Shown here: positions 13,201 to 27,200 of the stretch, in pieces
How positions within the stretch are numbered: position 1 is the first letter of the stretch
How the letters are laid out: each line of letters starts with the position of its first letter
NCBI GenBank assembly: GCA_017591395.1
Contig: WEDG01003233.1
Location: 1-64,000, forward strand
Direction: 5' to 3'
Source of the DNA: Schistocephalus solidus
Taxonomy: Eukaryota > Platyhelminthes > Cestoda > Diphyllobothriidea > Diphyllobothriidae
DNA length: 64,000 bases
Notes under the pieces: generated by a model
Seen by the model: the letters and a program-made list of their open reading frames with translations, nothing else
The model's database searches: none
Told to the model about the DNA's origin: nothing
Program-made: the position numbers and the translations under genes

Positions 13201-14526
13201 CCTGGCCCATTGGTAGAGCGCCCGGCTCGATGACCAAGGGTTCTGAGTTCGAATCCCAGGTAGCCCACACTTGAGGTGGGATATGACTGCCTAACGACGG
13301 ATAATGAGTCAGAAATGGCCACTCCAGGGTGTCTCGGGCATTTTTCGGTACTCATTATTTGCATACAATTAAGGAAAGGCCGGCATCCCGACGAATATAA
13401 TTTGAAGGCAAATACGTCCCTTGGGAGAAGAGGAAGGTAAATTTTACGTGGAAATGTTCGACGCTGGTTTCCCAGTCGTCTTCAGATTTGAGGTATTGTG
13501 AACGTTTTTAAAAATTGATATTTGTTCAAGGTTTGCGCCGCAATGTGCGCATAGTGCACTGATTGGTTGATGCATCAACGAACAAAATTTCTAGGTAACA
13601 ATTTTGGGAAAATAATTCAAGCAGATAATTTATTTCAACTCGGTAGCTGTCCTTCACAGAGCAATGTGTTTTTGGTCGATGAAGTAGACTACTGAAGATA
13701 CTCCATCGCTTTTGAGAAAGTGAGCTGTTGTTCTCATAGTGTATAATTACTTCTACATAAGTTTTTGGCGGTAAACAGATGCTCCGTCAGCCTTTCGTTG
13801 TCCTATAAAACCTAGAGATGCTAATTAGTTGTCAATAACAACAGGAGTCAAAACAAAACGGAGTAGATTGTTCCAACCAGACACCCAAAGCTAATACCTG
13901 GCGAATCCTTCCTTGCACTAGGAATGTATCAGAACTCGTTAACAGATACTTGAAGAAACTACAACTAAAAGAGGAGCACAAACCGACGCACACCTTAAGA
14001 ATTCATCTTGGGTTGATAAAAAGGAAGCCGTCTAAACGGTGACATGCGATGCCCATCACGCCATATACTGTGTTCAAAAAGGAAAATGGGCCTTTACACG
14101 CATCCCCAACCATAAAATGGCAGTTAGGAGGCGAGACCAATTGTCTCAAATGTTCGTGCACATCCTTGATAACAAGCAAACCATGACCTCAGACAAAATT
14201 CGCATCGTCGCAGTCTGTAACTCAAAAATGACCGAGAAATTATCAAAGGCATGAACGCAAATGGGTCATACATAAATCGGCATATTGTGTTAGATGCTGG
14301 GTACAAAACGCTCGGAGAAAATGAGAGGGATAATAAACAATTGATAAAGAATGCCAAACACAGCGCCCGCTTACAAGCGCAAAAACCGAACAAATATCGA
14401 TTTTTAGGCATGTTTGAAATTCTTACCCTTTTTTTGCATATTTACTCACGTCTGTCCACAAACCTGGGAAACCAGTTGAAAATTTCCCCATAAAGTTTCA
14501 TCATTTTCTTACATCATGTATTTGTC

Positions 14527-14582
<56 letters not shown>

Positions 14583-15294
14583 AGATTCATACTACTTGTT
14601 TGTAGAATGGGCATTACGTGGTTATTCCACAGTGGTTGATTGTCTTTGACCCAAATGTTCATTGAAATTTCGGGTCTGACCCTAAAAAGTCATGTTCGAA
14701 TCAGCTGACTCTATGTCCTGCACTTAATAAATTCAGAAATTATTTCCTTGATTATTCTCTGGAGTCTATATACCAGAAACCGCATAGAGAACGCTGGGGG
14801 GTCCCACTGAGGAGCCAAACCCCTCGTTGCTGCGTCACGCAGCAGCAGAAACATCGGCGAAACACGTGTCTGGGCTTTAAGCTAGTAACTTTGTCTTAAG
14901 AATGGTATAATATATGTGCCATATACGATTCATTCTACTTGTAGTACATATTGTTTGTAGAATGGACATTACGTGGTTATTCCACAGTGGTTGATTGTCT
15001 TCGACCCAAACGTTCATTGAAATTTTGGGTCTGACACAAAAAAGTCATGTCCGAATCATCTGACTTCATGATCTGCACTTAATAATTCCAGAAATTATTT
15101 TCTTGGGATTGGGTATGACTGGCTGATGACGGCTAATAAGTCAGAAATGGCCATTCCGGTCTCCCTTGTTTTTGTCGGTTCCATTCCATCATATGCTACA
15201 CGTCGCTATGCGACCGCCTGCGAGGGCTCTAGTCTGAGCTCCAGGGCACACCGGAACATGCATGTTCCTTAAGCAGATCGGTGAGCCCCACACT

Positions 15295-15345
<51 letters not shown>

Positions 15346-18166
15346 GAAACTTTAATGCGTAAATTTTCGAGACTGGTCCCCCAGCTCGTCTTCAGACTAC
15401 GGGCAGTGTACAGGAACAATTAATCAATTAACCATGTTAAACAATAGATTCTGAGATTGGGCAAAATCCGAACCAATAGGCTTTGAGTGTATTTCGTCAT
15501 CCCGGCGTGATTGGTTTTGGGCGTTTGAATTTTTCTTTAACGATTTTGTATGTGGCATCCAAATCGATATGCCGGTTGATGCATGCCTCATCTGAGTGCA
15601 TTGCTTCCAGGAATTCACGGCCTTTTCTGATTGGGCAGATGCCAACAATCCGTGTATTCTCCCATGCAAATTTATGTCCGGATTCCAGTGTATGCATAGC
15701 CACTTGGGATAAATGGTCTCGTCTTCTGACCGCCAACTGATGTTCGTGTAGGAGGGTTGAGACAGATTTCACAGTTTGGGCTTTCAAGCCGCTTTCCGTT
15801 ACGGCTATCAAATGCTTGGAGCATTTATAACAGACGCACGCTATCGACTTCGTAGATTCAAGGAGCAGAAAGAACAAAACATGCAATTTTGCCATGACCA
15901 ACTCCCTGCACACGTATTTAAAACACTACAAAAAAATATCACGCACGTTTCAGAACTAGAACGACTAAAAAAGAGAAGCATCTTGACGAAAAAGTGGATG
16001 AGAATTTCTCATGAAAGTCACAATGATACGATGTATCCAAATAAAGTCATAAACTTATCCTCGAAAGTCCTAACAAAAACCGAAGAAAAGGTGCTGTCCA
16101 AAAGAATGAAGTACAATCCATCGGATTCCAACTACCTTGACTTCCTTGCAAACTTTGAATCAATCATATCATCTACAAATCTTACAGAAGAAGAACAGTT
16201 TGCAATTCGCAGCAGTACTGTGCATGCCTTGAATAACCGAAGTAAACACTCAACATTATCGTGCGATGAAAGACAAGCACTCAAGGCACTGAAACAAGAA
16301 AAAGACATCATCATTCTTCCTGCTGATAAAGGAGGTGCAACCACCATCGTAAACAAAGAAGACTACACAGGGAAGATGCTTTCACTTTTAAAAGACGATT
16401 CAACATACAAACCTTTGTCCGCAGACCCCACAAAATCCCAAAAATCGTGCATTGAAAAAGCACTAAAACGCCTTACGGGAAGGAAATTAATATCAAAAGT
16501 TCTTGCTAAATCCTTAAAACAGGAAGAACCCACCATTGCAAAAATATATGGTCTTCCAAAAATTCACAAAACTGGTATCCCACTGCGACCGATAGTCTCC
16601 TTAATCGGTGCACCGAATTATAAAATTTCAAAGTGGCTATTTCACTAGCTACATTCACTTACAAAGAACTCTGAATACTCCATTGAAGATTCAAAAAGTT
16701 TTCTAGACAAATTAAAAGGAATCACAGTTACACCTGACGAGGTAATGGTTTCATTCGATGTGGTCTCGCTCTTCACCTCGATCCCCCTTGATTTAGCGAG
16801 ATCATGCACCGAAGAACTACTCCACGCCTACGTCACTGATGTGCCTGCCGATGCTTTACTCCAACTCCTAGACCTTTGCCTAGAAACCAATTTTTCCTTC
16901 TCCGGCCAATGGAGCCCCTATGGGGTCGCCCATATCCGGCTTCCTGGCTGAAGCTGTAATGCAAGAATTGGAATCGATAGCTCTCCCTGGTGTTAAACCA
17001 AAATTGTGGTTGCGATACGTTGATGATACATTTGTCATCGTCAAGAAAGAACTATTAGACCTGCTACACAAAAATCTAAACTCAACATTTCCAGGAATTG
17101 AATTTACGTTCGAGACGGAAGCTGATGGACAACTCCCATTTCTGGATGTCCTCGTACAGCGGAAAACTGATGGATCACTTCACACCTCAGTTTACCGCAA
17201 AGAAACATATTCTGAGGTCATCCTACACTTTGAGAGTAATCATCCTATCTCTCACAAAAAGATTTATGTCTACAGTCTCCTAATTCGAGCCAAAACATAT
17301 TGCTCTGATGAAGAAAGTTATCGAGCAGAAATGAAATACCTCTTTAACTTGCTCTCTAAAAATGGATACCCCCGTGACTTCGTGTATCGTTGTCTAAAGC
17401 GACAAGAATCCAAAGAGAAAGGTATTTCAAACAACACGGCCACCCAGGCACCCAAAACAATGACCTGGCGAACTCTCCCGTAAATTAAAAATGTATCTGA
17501 GCCTGTCGAAAGACAGCTTAAAAAAACACCAGATACAAGTAGCACACCACCCTATATCTACTTTACGCTCACAGCTGGTACACCCTAAGGACAGGGTTAG
17601 CTACCTTGATAAAAAAGGTGTTGTCTACAAAATTCCATGTTCCAGTTGTAATGCCGTTTATTGTGGCCAAACTGGGAAATCTGTCTCAACCCGCCTACAC
17701 GAACATCAGTTGGCGGTCAGAAGACGAGACCATTTATCCCAAGTGGCTATGCATACACTGGAATCCGGACATAAATTTGCATGGGAGAATACACGGATTG
17801 TTGGCATCTGCCCAATCAGAAAGGCCGTGAATTCCTGGAAGCAATGCACTCAGATGAGGCATGCATCAACCGGCATATCGATTTGGATGCCACATACAAA
17901 ATCGTTAAAGAAAAATTCAAACGCCCAAAACCAATCACGCCGGGATGACGAAATACACTCAAAGCCTATTGGTTCGGATTTTGCCCAATCTCAGAATCTA
18001 TTGTTTAACATGGTTAATTGATTAATTGTTCCTGTACACTGCCCGTAGTCTGAAGACGAGCTGGGGGACCAGTCTCGAAAATTTACGCATTAAAGTTTCG
18101 ATTTTTTCCCAAAGAATTTCTTCTTTCCTATTGAATATCTTGGGATGCCTGTTTTTCAATACATAC

Positions 18167-18255
<89 letters not shown>

Positions 18256-21200
18256 CATATTAGCTAGAAATGGCCATTCCGGTCTCCCTTGTCTTTGTCG
18301 GTTCCACATTTGAACATAGGCTACAGGTCGCTATGCGACCGCCTGTGAGGGCTCTAGTCTGAGTTCCAGGGCACAACGGAACATAAATGTTCCTTAAGCA
18401 GATCGGCGAGCTGCAACCTATCATATATATAAAGAATAAATAGGTTAAGGGGGAGAAACAGAGGCTGCGATGAGGAGGCAGGACAAACCTTGTGATTGTA
18501 TGAACGACCGGATGTTTCACCGGTATCATGATATGGATCACAGACGTCCCCGTTGGGCTCCTGGGATTGCCCGTTGCCTTCATACTCCTCAAAGTCGTCA
18601 TCATCATCATCCTCATAGTTGTCATCCTCCAGGGGGAATTCGTCCTCGTCAAGTTTAAGTTCGTCTACAGTAGGGTAACAAGTGTGCGCATACAGAATGC
18701 AGCATGGAAACCGGGGTTCGCCTCCAAGAGCTAAGCAAAGCACCTGACCGGACTACTTTTTTCCAGCTTAATTACCAAGATATAGATTAACATGGAGAAG
18801 ACGGAGTCTTCCGCGACTCCGGAAGAAGGTAAAGCAATAGGACACAAGATTGCTATATGATTTGAGTAAGCAATGAGTAACTCCCAAAGGATCTTCGCGG
18901 TAGGAGTTCTCGCCAAGGTCGGTCGAACAAACTAGAGAAATAAAAAGCAAGGACTCAGTAATGCGATGTTACGAGGCGAGACAGAGGACATGGGAGTCAC
19001 CAATTCAGACTGTTAGATACCAAACTAAACCGGAAGTGCCTACTTTCGTCCAGCAATAAATCGGGGAACTTCATTCTCTCCCCCCCCCCAGGTGACTTTA
19101 AATAATCCCAAAGTAAGCCGATAAATCGGCTCATAGCTCAGGTGGGAGAGCTTTTAACTCACCAATGTTCAGCGACCCACTGAATCGGACACAAACATCT
19201 ATCTGATGAGGGAAAAATGAGTCAAACGGCCGTTCAAGTAGTCCTGACAGTAAAATTTTTGATTATTGACTGCTAGTCACTATGCGACTGCACGATGCAT
19301 ACTACTCAGCCAAAGCTACGAAACAAAATGAAAATACCCATTTTCATCCAAATACATTGGTTAATGCTGCTAGCATGTGTTCAATAGGGTTGGTATTCCC
19401 TATCTGAGAACGCTGAGGATCATATTGATCCACCAGTACTTCGATAGATGGGCCATGGGTCAACTGTGCTTGTAAGAGCATAAGGCAACCGATATGGCAT
19501 CAATATAATCCGTGGACTATCACGGTGTGCTGAAGGCCATGACTTAGGAGGCCGCAAACGGACGGCATAAATCGGTTCTTCTACAAAGACGAAGTTAGGC
19601 TGCAGTTGCTCAGTTTTTAACGTGATCTGTATGGCACTTCCACTCAGAGCCGCCACGCACGTTTCTTGTTGTGCGAAAGTCTGTTCCACTATCTGCGTAC
19701 AAAGCGTATGTGGCACGCGTAGACGGGCTGTTTAACTTTGTTAGCCACTGCACCTGGTCACGCCTTCGGTTTTCTCGACTTCATTTTCACACCCAGCTCC
19801 AGTGGGTTAGGGACAAAAGAGTGCGGGAGATGCTGAGCAAGTCTGTCATCACTATAAACTAATTGACCGGCAAGTCACCGTTCGAGCGCCCACCCTGCTG
19901 TAAGGCATACGGTGGACATCGTTGTTCGCGACGGTGCAGCTGTCACCTTCCATGAATGCTTTCGTAGTCACGTCTACCGGGATGCTGATGCCGGGGGTCA
20001 GGTAGGATTCGTCAACACCGTCTGACACTCACATAAATCATAGGTTCAGTTCGGGTCGAATTATCGACTTTCACACTGTTTGTGTAGGCCTAGCGGTCTA
20101 GAGGAAATACGCTCATCGAGTACGCGGGTGCAACTCAAAGCCCATTTAGGCCAAGCACTACTCATCAGAGTTGCGGCCAGGTCACTCGGCAGTGGGAGTG
20201 CGCCAACCCAGAAACCTATCATGGAGTTTATATAATCACATATAACGCGAAAACCTACCGTTCTCGGCCTCCTCAGAAATGGTCTCCATCTGGCCTGTCC
20301 GGCCTAATCCGGGAGACGACTTGGCGACTTTCGCGCCGGTGGTATCCGAGGCAAGACCATAGAGAGCCTTGAGACGTTGGAGGCGTTGTTCATAACGCTT
20401 CTCCAGGCGCTCAACCAAATTCTGCGCTTGAGCCAGATTCTGTGCGATGGGGTTCATGCGTAATTGGCGCAGTGTCTCCTCGAACTGCTGCTCCACGATA
20501 GAGGGAAAATTGGTCTGCTTGAAGTCCGGCAAGGCCTCGGCGAGGACGGCGGCATCAGTAGCCTCGGCGTCCGCAGCGGCTGGCGTATCCGCTTGCTGTT
20601 GGTCCTCCGATATGCGGCAGACGGCGGGGTCCTGTGGCAGTGCCGAATTGCTCGAGGTAGACTTCTTTTTGATCAGTGGAGGAATCCAGATGGGGTGCAT
20701 TCGTTTGGACCAATAGTAACGCTGCAGCAAAGAGAGTCATCCAATAACTAGTAAATATAAAAAAGGTGTGCGGCAGGCCGCTATAACTAGTTGAGGAAGT
20801 TGGCAGACTTGTTCTTTGACTGGTTATCCTGAGGCGCCACTGCCGTTGAGAGGCATCGGGTCAGTTAACCCGCGCCCAATTTTACCAAAGACCGCGGCGG
20901 AAAACGGACAACGAATGGATATCTGGCAAGCGGCACGAAACAAAGAGCGCTGAACACATTTTCTTGGCATTCCTTCGCATTGGAGCGTACGCGACGCAAG
21001 TTCCAACACTCAGAAAAACACTTATAATCGGATAAATCGGAAAATTCCTGAGTGACAAGGTTCAATCGTGTTGTACTCCACCATGCCTATAGCTCAGCCC
21101 ATGCCTGCATGAGGTGCGCGCTTCTGGACCCTGGGCAATTTCTGGCAAGCGAAATCTCTCGCCAACTCTGTTCGCCAATGGCACCATCCTACAGTCTACG

Positions 21201-24200
21201 AAAATTGTCTTAGCAACAGAAATATCGCACTGCATTGTCTGCAAGGTGAGACAAAACTGATGGATTTTTCAACGTGAAAGTTACGAAACCTGGGTTCACA
21301 CAGACTTCATGAACTATCTGCCACAAAGCTTCGGACATGGGTTATTTGCAAAGCGGCAACCGCCTCTGCTACCGTTACCTAAAGAAACATGGAAATTGCG
21401 GAAAGATCCACCGAATTTGGCTACCATCTGAGGAATCATTTCGGGTTCCATAAAAACTCTTCGCATTCTTAGACGTGTTGGTTCGTGTAGTATATGAGGA
21501 TCATTCGACACAACGTGCAGCACATTGGACCCTACTTTGCAGGCATGGAATGCTCATTCGCAGTATAACCACGTTTTTCTCAACTCACCCTCATTGTCAG
21601 GCACTTCAGGCAAATCGAGACTAATTTTTGAACTTCTGGAGATTTTGGATGAAATCGAATCAGTCCCTGCAACTGCCCAAATAGGTTCTGTTGACAGATA
21701 AATTGTGGCTGGGAGGAGGGCTAGGGAGTTATACTATTGGCTGTAAAATGCATCTCTATTTATGCAAGACACGAAGATTTCACCCGCCTATCATACGTAC
21801 ATCGACGCACGGGCTATAAAACTGCGTCCGCAAGCGTTAAACTTGTGCAAACGCCTTCCGTTATAGGCAACTTTGCGCAGTCGGCCACGGCTGGGCGATG
21901 CAGATCCGTACTTGACTACCTGCCTTCAAAGCAGTCGTGGGAAGTTCTGGGATTGGCCACCTAGCCTAGTTCCGCTGCATCCCGAAAATGCAGCGGAGTA
22001 GAGTATCTTCTCGGTATTCGCTTTTTTAATCCTGTCAGCAACAAACTGGGCACTTATTCTAGAACGATAAAATGAGAAGGTTACGCAGCAATGCCGCATA
22101 GAGGTGCAGCGGCTCATAGGCAAAGAGTGGGTTTTAAGGTCTACTCATCAAATCGGAAAGGAGAAGGAAAAATCGCAGCACCTGAAAGTAGACGAGGAAG
22201 ACTGTCAATTTCCGCCTCTTTTTGCCGCGAGCAAAGTAGCAACCGGAGGTGTTAAGAAGGACGCAAACCAGCGATATTCGCATGGTCGAAGAGGGCGGAT
22301 CGACGGGGCTTGGATTCATGTCTAAAAGTGAAAGGGGAGAAAGGCCTAATTTAAAAGCGAAAACACAAGTGTGGGGCGGGAGGGTCGAGGCGCAACCGCT
22401 GACTCCAGATGCGCTAGACCCAAGCGGAGGGCGAGGTCAGAATGGTTCACATCACGAGTGTGTCGGACAGCGTGGTCGACGCGCGACCACATATACTGTC
22501 GTATATGGGTGTGGTGGCATGCTTAATACATGGGCCCTCACGCTGAATCAACCGCTGCGCACGCTCACATTGTCTGTTGGTTAACAAGCTTCAACAGTTG
22601 GCTGGGACATGGGGGGAGGATTGAGGCCGAAATTGGGCAATCCGACCTCCTCGCACTTCAGCACATTTCTTACTATGGTACGACCCGTTCGAATACAGTA
22701 CGACACGTAAAGAGTCGTGGACGGTTTCCAACTGAGGGGATAACCCGAACGGTGAGTCCAGACGGAATAGTTCTCTCTTAATGTGGCCTCTGTGGTGCTC
22801 GCACGCTGGGGAGATCCGAACCGCATTTACAGAGCCTGACAGATGTAGTCAGGACCAGCGTCTGTCACGAGTAGACGGGCTGTTTGGCTTAGCCGGAGTC
22901 CGTCTGTGGTCAGCTTGCCATCGAAGCGACATAGGCAAGGGAGAGAGTGCGTTTAGATGCCGCGCAAGTCCGCTTTACTATAAATAATCTACATGCAAGT
23001 CTTCGTGCACTGGTTATGCGAATTTAGGTATTTTTTCCAGAGAGCATCGACAAAAACAACTCCTTTCTGACGTCCGACCTAGAGGGCCGTAAGTCCTTTT
23101 ACCCACAACAATCTGAACCGCTATTTTCTTCTGGAAAGGTGCGCCAAAATGTTACTTTATTGAAGTTTTGGGGTGACACATTAAACACACTGACGAAAAA
23201 TGTTAGTAATTAATTTATTTCCTCAAATTTTGTTCGTAGGCAACTTGGGGTCTTTTGCATTAGATAGTCTGTACCGGGTAGTTAACACAAAGTTTGTTTA
23301 AGATTAATAAATTTTGCACGTGTTTAAAAAAATCATATTAAGTACAAAAAAGTAGTTGTTCTTTTAATGAACGACAAAAATCGTTTAAGGTAGGGGGAGC
23401 ACACCTTACTCTGCGAAAGAGCGGGCATCATTTACGGTATTTTTCTTTATGGATTTTAAAATGTTTGGGTTCTGCACGTTAAGTGCTTCGTTTTTTATCT
23501 CCTTATGCCACCGGATGATCCCGGACGATCCAAAGATTGATGCTGACATATTCGGCGAACATGAAAACCATTTGGAACACAAATTTCACGAAATTATTAT
23601 TTCTTCGTAAATTCGACCTAAGGTGACTTTCGTCATCTTTGGAATGCGCACTGCATAGTTTAGCGGTCATTGATTATCTACCAGCTTTAAGTAATTCATG
23701 TAGCATTTTCATCTTTAATGATAGAGGATGTGTAAGTGCATTTACATGCTTTGCAACAAAGTTCCGAATTCGCGAGGACATCTTCCAGTTAAACCACCCG
23801 ATTCCTCCTTAATGCTCTACCGCAAAGTTTCAGCAGTTTCCCACTCGCGGTAAATCACCAGCAGGTTCCTCCAGTTGACAATGGTGAACCAAATGATGCT
23901 TTGGTTGGTTTCGTGGGCGGACTCCTTAGATGAAGGCTCATGAAAATAAATGATCAGACTTAACTGTGCTTGGCACGACTGTGATCACGCCTAACCTGGC
24001 CAAACTCGATGGTGCCTCGTACGAAAGAAAGTCTTGCATGCGCGACGATCTGTGGTCGTGGTTCCAACTACCTTGAACGGCTCGGTTCAACAGCGGCGGG
24101 GAAAAAGTTCCGAAAGTGCCAAAAGCAGCAGCTAAGCATCTCGATGTTCCACGGTGAACACAGGGTATCAAGCAAACTTCTTCCTTGATGTGATAGCAGA

Positions 24201-27200
24201 TGATTTAGAGCGAAGAAACAGGCTGCCACTTAAGCCGCCCCTTCTTGGAAGACCCAAGATGTCCTTCCGATAGTTCACCATCGGTTATGGGCCATCGTAT
24301 TTGAGGTGAAGTCTGTGTACCTTCACCGATGGATCATTTTCCAGCAACGGTGGTTGAAAACCTCCAGTTTTCTCCTGTCCTCTGCAAGCATAGCTCACGA
24401 TCGCAGAAACCCAACAGACAGACTTCCTGAGCACGCAGATCACGCGTAGCAAAAGAGACATCGAGAGGAGGACAAAAGCTTACGAACAACCCAAGCGGGC
24501 GAAACTAGAAGCCATAGTATGGTCAGTCGACAAACAAAGTGCTCCCGATCATTTGACAAACATTACTGGGGAGATGTTCCTCCTTCTCTTCTCCTCGACA
24601 GGGGTACGGTTTTCGAGCACCCACAATACTGCATTCTATGACCCATTTGAGCCTAAGGGCCCAATAGCGTCCTGGTGCTAATTCGATATTGTCAAAACTG
24701 TGTAACAAAATCATTTAAATAGAACGGGCAGACGATATGCATCCATGGCGAACGCCAGATCGAATATGAAACGCTGTTGAGTTGTTGTAGAAAAACAGAG
24801 GCACTCCGATGAAGCTTTAGTCAGACTTGGTCACAGCAGTGATCTTCGTAAGCACGCTGTCCAAATCACCGGGAGTGTCCGTTGATAGTATAGAACGTTG
24901 CCGATGGCCACGGCGGAAGTTTAATCGAATCGAGGGCTGAACGCGGTTTCACTATAAACTAACAACAAATGTGCAATCTACCGCACAGGCGTTAAAGGTG
25001 GAGCGTTCGATGCAATCACTGGAAGAAGAAGAAGATTAATCGCCTGACTGCATCCTTTATGCGTTCATCGTCCATTCATGCGACTGTTTTTGAGGATGGA
25101 CTCGAGAGAGAACACGAAACGCCTGACGAATAAAATTCCCCCGTCCAAAGATCGTATTTACTTCCCTTCTGGGCCTTCTCAGGGCAGTATACGAATGCGC
25201 CAATCCATGGTGCGGCAAATAACGGTATAAGAAGGTGTAGGAAGGAACAATGTGACGTAGGCCTGGGCGAACTTACAGTCTAGACTCACACCAAAGGTGA
25301 TGAGGGAGTACAGTGTGGTGAAGATGACTGGAGAGTCGACCAGCTTGTAATTGTACAGCAGACCCAGGTACTTGATCATGCTCAGCCGTCGTTGGGCGAG
25401 AGTTTGGTCGTTGATCTGTAGGAGAGGGGGAGAAAAGGATCAAAATAAGTGTGCATCTATCAGAGATTAACAGAGGTGGAGGGGGGACTCTAAGTACTTA
25501 AGCTACCTTGACACCGCAACTACTAATCCTTCAACTTCACTGGATGGCATACAATACCCTGACACCGCATGGCAAACAATGGCCTGCAAACGGGTCCAGC
25601 ATGTTGTAGTTAAGCAACGCATATAGGTACAGCACCCACCTCCATGCCCACACGAACATCCTCAATGATATTGTCGACGACTGCAATCGCGAAGTCCTTG
25701 TGGTAGACGGATAGACCCGAGAGAATGCTGGCGAGCCAGTCAATGCTCTGGTAACGGACCTGCCAGGCGCCGGTGAAGAGAGTCACGGCAAAATCGAATG
25801 TCTAGTTTATGGATAGACGGAAAAGGGTTATTACTGGGACGCTTGCTAAAGCTGACGGACAGCAGGAAGAGGGGGGGGTGAGTTACAACCATCTGGGTAC
25901 TTAATAGCATTTGCCGAGTATGACTTACAAGGAGCAAGTGTCGGCAGTTTTTTACAACAAAGCCGAACTGAGAACAGTTGTAAGTAGGACAGCCAAACTA
26001 CCATCCCCCCTTCCCTGCATGACTACATAAGTAGTATACATATTTCCCCAATAAGTTTCAATACCCTTATAAATTTAAATACATTTTAGAGAAAGCATAC
26101 ACAAAAGTATTGCTTCTTGCATAACATTATGCCTTCTTCAAATTTCATATTTGAAGGAAGGATAGAAGTCGGTTTCGAATTAAGGCAGTTTTAAGACCGT
26201 GAAATGTCTATTCATAATACATCGTATGCGTCAAATTAATAACGGTGCCTATAAAGTATAAGATGGGATCCACATTCATTGTAAAATTTTGTGAACGCTA
26301 TGTAACCTCTTTTTCATAGTGCAGAGAAATGTGTGATTTTCATTAGACGGCAGTTATGCGCTTAATTCAAGTGTAACGGTAGATCAGATTCAGAACTGTC
26401 CGGAAATCGAAGAAATTTTTTAAACCGAAAGATACCCTTTCTTCGCGTATAAAATTTGAAGAAGACGTAAGTTGCTACCAAAAGAGTACAAAAAGAATAT
26501 TTTCGTGCACGTTTCCTAGTAAATATATTTGAAATTCTAATGGTATTGAAAGTCAATGAGAAAAATGCATACAACTTAAGTATTCACCTTTTACAGAGTC
26601 GTTTTTTGCAGACGGTCAGAAGGACAACCCTATGTAAGCAATTTTTTATAATTGAAAACACATTTCAGAATTTCAATTGGGAACCTATTGAACACAGCGA
26701 GATTTCCTTCAGTTTATTCTCAATACAGCATGGCCAACAAGGCCTGAGATCAGTCACTTTTGACTGTTTCATATCGCGCGATCTTGAGACTGCACTTTTT
26801 ATTCAAGAGTACTGAAACAAAAATGCCTGAAATGCGATTGGTCCACTACCGCGCAGATTCCGTTTCTTGTGTCGCCATGTCCACACCCTCAAGTATTAAA
26901 GAAATAACTGTGTTCCCATGTTCGGTATGTTCACCATATTCATTTTTTTAAACCTGCAATCATGCAGCTGACACTTGGCCAGGTTACCCCAAAATGACGC
27001 ATTTTAAGTATGCTCGCTTTATTACTGTGATTGATGGAAGCGTATGCCATACAGAACACCAAAACGTAAGCCTGTTGGCTATACACAGCAAGATAATTGG
27101 GTATTTGCTGCTAGTGATGTGGAACGCAATGTAATCATAATGACGCATGGATATAAGAATAAGGTTACTTACTAAAAGGATTCAGGGCTTAATAGGTAAT

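Larger units (their letters stand above)
15341..18105 (+). mobile_element. Penelope-like element with inverted 5' arm
   Basis: A PLE encoding an RT with a GIY-YIG endonuclease. From 15341 to about 15774 it is an inverted copy of its own 3' end (about 17675-18105), so the element has about 430-bp terminal inverted arms. The direct part starts with the PLE N-terminal domain and ADKGGATT block, then RT (VSFDVVSLFTSIP, MGSPISGFLAEAVMQELE, YVDD at 17016-17027) and the endonuclease (VVYKIPCSSCNAVYCGQTG). Lesions in the direct copy: TAG at 16646, a deletion/frameshift near 16908, a frame break near 17480, and a one-base loss near 17822. Both ends abut TA microsatellites. Confidence 0.92.

Noticed and set aside
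13195..13275. tRNA gene candidate (A and B boxes present)
   Set aside because: The same heads recur with a shared non-tRNA body and tail across the window, and the acceptor stem pairs poorly; it is a SINE head.
15189..15430. Host coding exon on the minus strand near 15.3 kb
   Set aside because: The frame spans a TA microsatellite and SINE/PLE sequence; no domain.
18546..18664. Shorter version of UPF2 exon 18 ending at GAC|GTCTGT
   Set aside because: Phase-compatible, but the downstream AAG|GTTTGT donor is closer to consensus; kept as an alternative only.
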